IMG/VR virus record: IMGVR_UViG_3300035145_002390
Coordinates: 1-26,467 of that record
Origin: a virus
Direction: 5' to 3' (one strand)
DNA length: 26,467 nucleotides
Shown here: one piece after another, positions 17,701 to 22,875 of the stretch
How positions within the stretch are numbered: the first letter of the stretch is position 1
Layout of the letters: each line of letters starts with the position of its first letter
Program-made: the position numbers and the translations under genes
Notes under the pieces: model-generated
Told to the model about the DNA's origin: nothing
Seen by the model: the letters and a program-made list of their open reading frames with translations, nothing else
The model's database searches: none

Positions 17701-20700
17701 TGATTCTGAGAGATATAAGTTTGATATCCCAACTCTTCCAAGTGGAGTAAGAGCGTCTGATATTCTCGATATGAGACCAAGAGTTACTGCTTTTGATCCT
17801 TCTACTAATAGATCTCCATTTGATTTTGATTCGAGAACTTTTGGAACAACAGGAAATAACCCAACTTTAGTTGTTTCACCTGAAGAGAGTTCAATTGTTG
17901 ATTTTTCATACTATCTGCCAAGGATTGATAGAATTTCTCTGGATAAAAACGGTGTATTTACCGTAACTAAAGGAACCTCTGCAGTAAATCCAAAGGCACC
18001 AACTTCGGTGGATGATGCAATGGAAATTGCAACTCTGAAGTTACCTGCTTATCTCTACAACACTGATGATGTTGAAATCACGGTTGTTGACAATAGAAGA
18101 TATACAATGCGTGACATTGGAAAACTTGAGGATAGAGTTGAAAACTTAGAAACTCTAACATCGTTGACATTACTTGAACTTGATACTAAGACCTTACAGG
18201 TCAGGGATGCTGATGGTCTTGATAGATTTAAATCAGGTTTCTTTGTTGATGACTTCAAAGATGTTGCTAGAACTAATATTGATGATTCAGATATTTCGGT
18301 TGATAGTGCGACAAACACTTTAATAACACCTAGGGACTTCTTCTCTCTGAAACCACAGATTGCTTTAGAACCATCTATTAACATTAGCACAGCAGATTTC
18401 GGTCAAGACTTACCTCTATTGGACTCTAATGTTCAAAAGACTGGTGAGTTAGTTACACTCAAGTATACTGAAAAAGAGTGGATTGAACAACCTCTTGCAT
18501 CCAGAGTTGAAAATGTCAATCCATTCAATATGATTGACTTTACTGGAAGAATTCAACTAACACCAGCATCTGATAATTGGGTAAGAAATGTTTTTGTTGA
18601 TGGTGGAACTAGAACCATCACTTCTGCCACTGGCGAAACTTACATTGAAACGGTCAAGATTTCTAGTGAACCAGACACTCACGTCAGATCAAGAAACGTA
18701 GCATTTGCTGCTGGTGGACTAAGACCTTTGGCAAGACACTATCCTTTCTTTGATAGTGCTAGTGGTATCGACGTTGCACCAAAACTTATTGAGATTACGA
18801 TGTCTTCTGGTGTATTCACTGTAGGTGAAGATGTTAGTGGATTTATTGGTGGAACAAGAGTCTTTAGCGCAAGAGTTATTCAACCAAACCACAAAACTGG
18901 TGCATATAATAATCCAACAACAACTATCAGTTTGAATCCATATGATAGATCTGTAAGTCTCCCAACAACATATTCTGCATCCTCAACTGTTCTTAACGTT
19001 GATATTGAGGCACTTTCAGATGAAGTTCAGGGTCGTTACTTTGGATTTGTTCAAAAAGGTGTTGTCCTTGTTGGCAATACAAGCGGTGCACAAGCGTCTG
19101 TAAGCGATGTTAGATTGTTTACTGATACCTTTGGTGATCTAGGTGGTTCAATCTTCTTCAGGGATCCTCTAGCGTCTCCTCCACCACCTTTGAGGTTTAA
19201 GACTGGAACTAATTCTTACAAGTTGACTTCGAGTTCAACAAATGCAACTCCTCTCAAGGGAAGTTTGTTGATTAGCTCTGCTGAAACTACTTATAGAGCG
19301 ACTGGTATTGTCGATACTTTCAGACAAACAAGAGTTATCGTAAGAAGACCACCTCCACCACCACCACCACGTCGTCGTCGTGGCGGAAAAGACCCACTGG
19401 CACAATCATTTACAGTGGATGAAACTGGTGCATTCCTTACTTCAGTTGACTTGTTCTTCTCAAACAAGGACGAAGCAGAAAAAGTTACTGTTGAAGTTAG
19501 AACAGTTGAGTTGGGTACACCAACAAATCAATTAGTTGATGACTTCTCTAGGGTTACTTTAGAACCTTCACAAGTTAATACTTCATCCGATGGAACAGTT
19601 GCAACGAATGTTAAGTTCCCATCGCCAATTTACTTGGAACCAAATACTGAATATGCAATTGTTATTCTGGCACCAACAACCAATCAATATGAGCATTGGA
19701 TTGCTAGAATGGGTGAAAGAACAATCAACACAACCACATTACCGAATGCTGAAAGTGTTCTTGTAACCAAGCAATATGTTGGAGGAAGTCTCTTCAAATC
19801 ACAAAACGGAACTATCTGGACCGCAAGTCAATTTGAAGATCTCAAGTTTAAACTTTACAAAGCGAACTTCTCAACTACACCAGGAACAGCATTCTTCTAC
19901 AACACACCATTAACAACAACAGATTCTAATCTGCCCAAATTGAATGCAGATTCTATCAAGACTCTGCCCAGAAGATTGAAGATTGGTATTACCACAACAA
20001 CCACAATGAATTCTGTGTTGCAGGTTGGTAGAAAGGTAAGTGATGGAACTGCAGGAAGACCATTTGGTTTTATTGATCAAGTTGGTGGAAGACTTGATAC
20101 ATTGAGTCCTTCTATCGTAGGTGCTGGATATAGTAATGGTACTTATAGTGATGTTCCACTCTACACTATTACAGGTAATGGTAGTGGCGGTAGAGCAACA
20201 GTTGTTGTTGCTTCTAATGTAATTTCTTCAGTTACTCCAACCACAGATGGAAATGGATATGTTGTTGGTGACGTTGTTGGTGTTACTACTTCCAATATGG
20301 AAAAGGGACGTGGTGCAAAAGTTACTGTCACACAATTGGATGGATTTGATACTCTGTATTTGACGGGTGTTCAAGGAGAAACTTTTGATACAGGAGACTT
20401 GGTTGTTTATGAAAGTGACACTGCTGTTTCTTATGCAAACACTGATATTTTGAGTTCTACTGTTCTCGATTCTCTGTCAGAGGGTAATATTATTGAAGTT
20501 ACTCATCATAGTCACGGTATGCACGCAAGTAACAACATTGTTACTTTGTCGGATATTGAACCAAATACAGTTCCAAGTACACTTACATCTGAACTAACAA
20601 ATAGTGCAGCATCAATCTCTGTTGCTAATACATCTATCTTTGGAACATTTGAAGGTATTACCACTTCAAGAGGATTTGTCAAAGTCAACAACGAAGTTAT

Positions 20701-21820
20701 CTTCTATGATTCAATCACCGCAGGTGGTGGTGGAGCGGGAACTCTTGGAATTGGAACAAGAGGTATTGATTCATCTTTGGTAAGATCTCATCCAAACAAT
20801 TCAGAAATCTTCCCATACGAACTAAATGGCGTATCTTTGACCAAGATCAATACGCAACATAATATGTCCAGTAATGCATTATTGAATTCGTCTCAAGATA
20901 TTGATAAGTATTATCTTGAAATTGATCGTCAAGATAGAGCAAGTGGCGACACAATTCTGAGCTTCACTAGTGACAATCAAGTTGGTGGTAGTGGTGCAGT
21001 TGGCACAAGAAACATTCAATACAATACGATTGAACCAAGAGTTAATGTAATTACTCCAGGTGAAGGAACATCTATATCTGCACAAATTAGAACAACTTCT
21101 GGTACAAGTGCAGGTGGTATTGAACCATCGTTTATTGATCAAGGATTTGAATCTGTCGAATTGAATGTAGACAATGCTCTGTCTACACCAAGAATTGTTG
21201 CTTCCGAAATCAACGAAACTACCAGATTGACAACTTTACCCAAAAACAGATCATTCACTCTGGGAATTACACTCAATTCTAATGATTCGAATCTTTCACC
21301 AGTCATTGATACCAATAATATGACAATGATCTATGGTAGAAATCGTCTGAATAATCCTATTAGCGATTATACAGTTGATGGTCGTGTCAATCTTAATAGA
21401 GAGGATCCACATAGTTCAGTCTACGTAACCAACAAAGTTGATTTGGCACAACCTGCTACATCACTCAAGGTTTTGGTTTCTTCTTACAGACACGCATCTG
21501 CAGATTTCAGAGTTCTCTATCAGTTGTTTAGAACAGACTCTGGTGGTATTGAAACAACCTATCAGTTGTTCCCTGGTTACAATAACCTTAAAGACACTGA
21601 CGGTGATGGTTTTGGTGATGAGGTGATTGATAACACTCAAAACAATGGCAGATCAGATGCATTTGTTCCTGCCAGCATTGATGGACAGTTTTCTGAATAT
21701 CAGTTTACTGCCGACAATTTAGAACAATTTGATGGATTTAGAATTAAAATTGTTATGAGTGGAACCAATGAAGCACGTTCTCCAGAGTTTAAGGACCTTA
21801 GAGTAATTGCTCTTGCTTGA
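14756..21820 (+). CDS. Large baseplate/tail structural protein, DUF4815-like N-terminus
   Basis: This 2354-residue protein lies in the position of T4 genes 9 to 11. The N-terminus (SPYFDDFDKDDNFYRVLFKPG, then PVQARELTTLQSILQNQIENF, residues about 11-52) matches the conserved opening of the DUF4815 type found in large marine phage structural proteins. A central region follows, then a Pro-7/Arg-4 hinge (1532-1542). This leads into a DPLAQSF module (from 1546) with the family's later 'GSLFKSQNGTIWTASQFEDLKF' block (about 1676-1697). GSGY-type motifs and an 'IGDE-x-I'-type block recur near 1780-2000, and a DTDGDGFGD loop lies at 2280-2288. The chain ends with a 'FDGFRIKIVMSGTNEARSPEFKDLRVIALA'-type block common to such proteins. 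It starts only three bases after gp8's stop (TAA AAA ATG) without a clear ribosome binding site, which suggests coupled translation. It is probably a peripheral baseplate component that anchors fibres. The exact function is unknown. Confidence 0.78.
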   Translation: MPQKTNLNISPYFDDFDKDDNFYRVLFKPGSPVQARELTTLQSILQNQIENFGSHIFKEGSMVIPGNINYDGEYTSVKINSDYLGIPVTAYADKLVGKRLKGQTSGVTASIDKFLDVSPSEGITDLTLFVRYHDSSDVGEISTFSDGEVLIVEESFTYGNTAVNAGDTVATVVAEDAAAIGSNVSIGQGVYFIRGTFVDVATDKIVLDAYSNNPSFRVGLEITEELITAKDDSSLYDNAKGFSNFAAPGADRLKISTKLSKKLLTDYDDKTFVELIRIEDGEIKKLQNTSVYSVIKDYFAKRTFEESGDYSLGNFGVSTSEILNDRMSNEGVYFDDQITDQGNTPSEDLYAVKLSAGKAYVKGFDVETISTTVLDVEKPRDTRSETDVLVPFEFGTLLRLNNVNGTPFIGVDNNDNLVGLHNQRKTTANATGGSGTQIGRARIYSFGLSDAPYSDASSQFDLYLFDVQTFTELTLNSSVSNAQLPDSSFVEGVSSGASGFANAQGGGSDTVNLVQTTGTFIAGEQLRINGTILVSRSVKRVRTFGIEDIKSVFQDSTAVDSELKSDFSGDLILQRKTAPNFSIADQITISSAGIATVAGKNFVGIKSDAIIRYQTSSLSVPTFNRVESVAADGLSMTLAVTSDVANVCDGNIVAGTVNFTIGAPIVRNKGGMYAPLEQTDVSTVGLSGSNLVVSTQIREKSTSAAGELSLVPGDTGITSSRYETFDAERYSIHYSDGSTEDLTSDQFTLGTDGNVTIKGLTASQSSNVTVNATVKKIGITEKRKDYVRSEKINITRCQSGVTTSLTGLTQSDFFGTRIEDKEISLNVADVVKVIAVYESLDTNAPVLDKLAFPAGLALNTNSILGEKILGKETGALAQIVTRSSATEVEIVYLNDSKFSVGELVEFEESNITSIISTITIGNYQDVTRHYTLDKGQREEFYDYGRIVKSNDGYTPTRRLLVIFDYYLVPSNDTGDIYTVNSYDSERYKFDIPTLPSGVRASDILDMRPRVTAFDPSTNRSPFDFDSRTFGTTGNNPTLVVSPEESSIVDFSYYLPRIDRISLDKNGVFTVTKGTSAVNPKAPTSVDDAMEIATLKLPAYLYNTDDVEITVVDNRRYTMRDIGKLEDRVENLETLTSLTLLELDTKTLQVRDADGLDRFKSGFFVDDFKDVARTNIDDSDISVDSATNTLITPRDFFSLKPQIALEPSINISTADFGQDLPLLDSNVQKTGELVTLKYTEKEWIEQPLASRVENVNPFNMIDFTGRIQLTPASDNWVRNVFVDGGTRTITSATGETYIETVKISSEPDTHVRSRNVAFAAGGLRPLARHYPFFDSASGIDVAPKLIEITMSSGVFTVGEDVSGFIGGTRVFSARVIQPNHKTGAYNNPTTTISLNPYDRSVSLPTTYSASSTVLNVDIEALSDEVQGRYFGFVQKGVVLVGNTSGAQASVSDVRLFTDTFGDLGGSIFFRDPLASPPPPLRFKTGTNSYKLTSSSTNATPLKGSLLISSAETTYRATGIVDTFRQTRVIVRRPPPPPPPRRRRGGKDPLAQSFTVDETGAFLTSVDLFFSNKDEAEKVTVEVRTVELGTPTNQLVDDFSRVTLEPSQVNTSSDGTVATNVKFPSPIYLEPNTEYAIVILAPTTNQYEHWIARMGERTINTTTLPNAESVLVTKQYVGGSLFKSQNGTIWTASQFEDLKFKLYKANFSTTPGTAFFYNTPLTTTDSNLPKLNADSIKTLPRRLKIGITTTTTMNSVLQVGRKVSDGTAGRPFGFIDQVGGRLDTLSPSIVGAGYSNGTYSDVPLYTITGNGSGGRATVVVASNVISSVTPTTDGNGYVVGDVVGVTTSNMEKGRGAKVTVTQLDGFDTLYLTGVQGETFDTGDLVVYESDTAVSYANTDILSSTVLDSLSEGNIIEVTHHSHGMHASNNIVTLSDIEPNTVPSTLTSELTNSAASISVANTSIFGTFEGITTSRGFVKVNNEVIFYDSITAGGGGAGTLGIGTRGIDSSLVRSHPNNSEIFPYELNGVSLTKINTQHNMSSNALLNSSQDIDKYYLEIDRQDRASGDTILSFTSDNQVGGSGAVGTRNIQYNTIEPRVNVITPGEGTSISAQIRTTSGTSAGGIEPSFIDQGFESVELNVDNALSTPRIVASEINETTRLTTLPKNRSFTLGITLNSNDSNLSPVIDTNNMTMIYGRNRLNNPISDYTVDGRVNLNREDPHSSVYVTNKVDLAQPATSLKVLVSSYRHASADFRVLYQLFRTDSGGIETTYQLFPGYNNLKDTDGDGFGDEVIDNTQNNGRSDAFVPASIDGQFSEYQFTADNLEQFDGFRIKIVMSGTNEARSPEFKDLRVIALA
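19343..19387 (+). repeat. CCA/CGT trinucleotide tract encoding a Pro-7/Arg-4 hinge
   Basis: Seven proline codons (six CCA and one CCT) are followed by four CGT arginine codons and two glycines, preceded by two AGA arginines. This encodes residues 1530-1544 of the DUF4815-type protein. The tract separates the N-terminal half from the DPLAQSF module, which suggests a rigid, positively charged linker. Trinucleotide tracts of this kind can change length by replication slippage. Confidence 0.85.
21593..21619 (+). other. Asp-rich calcium-type loop (D-T-D-G-D-G-x-x-D)
   Basis: Residues 2280-2288 of the DUF4815-type protein read DTDGDGFGD, with aspartates at positions 1, 3, 5 and 9 and glycine at 6. 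This spacing matches the calcium-binding loops of dockerin, thrombospondin type 3 and EF-hand families. The loop lies about 70 residues from the C-terminus, just after a YQLFPGYNNL segment. Metal binding is inference. Confidence 0.6.
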
Positions 21821-21822
21821 TT

Positions 21823-22020
21823 ATGATTAGAGTTGAGGGACAAAAAAATCTGTATCGGGATAATTCTGGCGCTATTGTCAATACCGATACAGATCAATAT
21901 AATCAGTATGTTAGATTGAGGGAGAAAAGAAAACTCGAAAAAAAGGAAATTGTTGAAATCAAACAAGAAATTGAAGAACTCAAATCACTTCTTAAGGAGG
22001 TTTTAAAAAATGGATCCTGA
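21823..22020 (+). CDS. Small conserved coiled-coil protein of marine T4-like phages
   Basis: The product is 65 residues, starting at ATG 21823, two bases after the preceding stop. A TTG six bases upstream is also in frame, but the ATG gives MIRVEGQKNLYRD, which I recognise as the opening of a small protein recurrent in T4-like cyanophages. The N-terminal 25 residues are mixed. Residues about 32-62 are strongly charged and heptad-like (REKRKLEKKEIVEIKQEIEE), which predicts one long helix or coiled coil. The gene's 3' end carries the strong ribosome binding site (AAGGAGG) of the next gene and overlaps it by 11 bases. Function is unknown; the position among baseplate and fibre genes suggests a small virion or assembly factor. 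Confidence 0.8.
   Translation: MIRVEGQKNLYRDNSGAIVNTDTDQYNQYVRLREKRKLEKKEIVEIKQEIEELKSLLKEVLKNGS
21994..22000 (+). promoter_or_regulatory. Strong Shine-Dalgarno (AAGGAGG) for the 58-residue gene
   Basis: The full AAGGAGG core lies nine bases before ATG 22010 and fixes that start. It is the best ribosome binding site in the window. Most other starts here (gene 8, the DUF4815-type gene, 22202, 25298) have no recognisable site. Confidence 0.85.
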
Positions 22021-22186
22021 TACTATCGAATTGTCAAATCTTTCCAAAAGTTTTGAATATGTAAAGATGGCATCGCAGATAGATGAATGCGATGACCGAG
22101 AGGAACTTCGTAATATTGCAAAGGCATATCTTAAACTCTATTTGAAGCAACAGGAAGTTGTTGGTCGCATAGGACTAAATAGTTAA
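22010..22186 (+). CDS. Small hypothetical protein (58 residues), helical
   Basis: ATG 22010 is preceded by a perfect AAGGAGG. The frame runs 58 codons to TAA 22184-22186 and overlaps the upstream 65-residue gene by 11 bases in another frame. The sequence begins MDPDTIELSNLSKSFEYVKM and continues with a charged segment (DECDDREELRNIAKAYLKLY) that predicts two helices. There is no signal peptide or membrane segment. I do not assign a function. The pairing with the 65-residue coiled-coil gene by overlap suggests that the two are made together, and they might interact. Confidence 0.78.
   Translation: MDPDTIELSNLSKSFEYVKMASQIDECDDREELRNIAKAYLKLYLKQQEVVGRIGLNS
22174..22181 (+). promoter_or_regulatory. 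Weak late-promoter-like octamer (ACTAAATA)
   Basis: ACTAAATA differs at two bases from TATAAATA and lies 21 bases before ATG 22202, the expected distance for a late promoter with a short leader. It overlaps the end of the 58-residue gene. This is a weak candidate only. Confidence 0.25.
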
Positions 22187-22201
22187 AAATATTATTAGAC
22201 A

Positions 22202-22540
22202 ATGGCAGTCTACACTTCTAATATTATAGTAAATACTGGAACAGACTTTAGTCAAATTTTTACTCTAGAGGATGGGCAGACTAACGCTGCTCTTAATTTG
22301 ACTAGTTATGATGTAAAAGCACAAATGAGAAAGCATCCTACTTCTAGTGGGGTGACAACTTTTACTGCATCAATTTATAGTGCTTCTAATGGTCAAATTC
22401 AGTTGGGTTTATCAACAACCACAACTGCCAGTTTGAAAGAAGGTAGATATATGTATGATGTTGTCTTAACAGACACATCAAATGTTATGAGTAGAGTTCT
22501 AGAAGGATCTGTAATGGTCACCAAAGGAGTTACTCAGTAA
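22202..22540 (+). CDS. Small virion structural protein, possibly BppU-N-like
   Basis: This 112-residue protein begins MAVYTSNIIVNTGTDFSQIF and is rich in Thr, Ser and beta-strand pattern. The order is an N-terminal 'T-G-T-D-F-S-x-x-F-T-L', a 'N-L-T-S-Y-D-V-K-A-Q-M-R' strand, a 'G-Q-I-Q-L-G-L' strand and a final 'Y-M-Y-D-V-V-L-T-D' strand. This order resembles the beta-sandwich N-terminal domain of phage baseplate upper proteins (BppU type), which attach receptor-binding proteins to baseplates. The resemblance is by eye and uncertain. Its stop shares a base with the next start (TAATG), so the two are probably translated as a pair. No ribosome binding site is visible before its own ATG. Confidence 0.72.
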   Translation: MAVYTSNIIVNTGTDFSQIFTLEDGQTNAALNLTSYDVKAQMRKHPTSSGVTTFTASIYSASNGQIQLGLSTTTTASLKEGRYMYDVVLTDTSNVMSRVLEGSVMVTKGVTQ

Positions 22541-22806
22541 TGGCAAACATCAAAGTTAGATCAAGCAATAACTCTATTGTTGTTAGAGTTGGTCAGACTA
22601 ATGCAACTAAAGTTGTAGCATCAAACGTTGCTGCATCAGCAGCAGGAACATTGGAAGCAATTGCAAGCGATGTTTCTTCTTCAGGCAGAGCTACAAATAC
22701 ATTCTTAATGTATGACGGTAGCGATTATATACACGTAGATGCTTCTCAGATTATGGATCTGGCAGATACAGTTGATGACGATACAATTGATTATGGTTCT
22801 TTCTAA
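22540..22806 (+). CDS. Small structural-type hypothetical protein (88 residues)
   Basis: ATG 22540 overlaps the preceding stop as TAATG, with AAAGGAG at 22523-22529 ten bases upstream. The product begins MANIKVRSSNNSIVVRVGQT, has an Ala/Ser-rich middle, and ends in an acidic tail (IMDLADTVDDDTIDYGSF). It has no cysteine, signal peptide or membrane segment. The strand-like N-terminus and the position between a BppU-like small protein and the fibre gene suggest a connector or an adaptor for the fibre. This is inference and I do not recognise a named family. Confidence 0.7.
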   Translation: MANIKVRSSNNSIVVRVGQTNATKVVASNVAASAAGTLEAIASDVSSSGRATNTFLMYDGSDYIHVDASQIMDLADTVDDDTIDYGSF

Positions 22807-22820
22807 TTGATAATTATGAG

Positions 22821-22844
22821 ACTAAAGTAATAACCTTTAGTTTT
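22821..22844 (+). terminator. Weak hairpin terminator before the fibre gene
   Basis: ACTAAAG (22821-22827) and CTTTAGT (22835-22841) form a 7-bp AT-rich stem with a 7-base loop, and the right arm runs into TTTT. The stem has only two G:C pairs, so it would be a weak terminator. It directly precedes a GATAAATA promoter candidate. Confidence 0.45.
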
Positions 22845-22852
22845 GATAAATA
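22845..22852 (+). promoter_or_regulatory. Late promoter of the fibre gene (GATAAATA)
   Basis: GATAAATA lies in the 69-base gap between the 88-residue gene and the fibre gene. By T4 spacing, transcription would begin near 22858, giving a leader of about 18 bases that contains AAAGG (22858-22862) before ATG 22876. The intergenic position makes it more credible than the octamers inside genes. Confidence 0.6.
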
Positions 22853-22875
22853 CAATTAAAGGTAAAGACTAGAAA

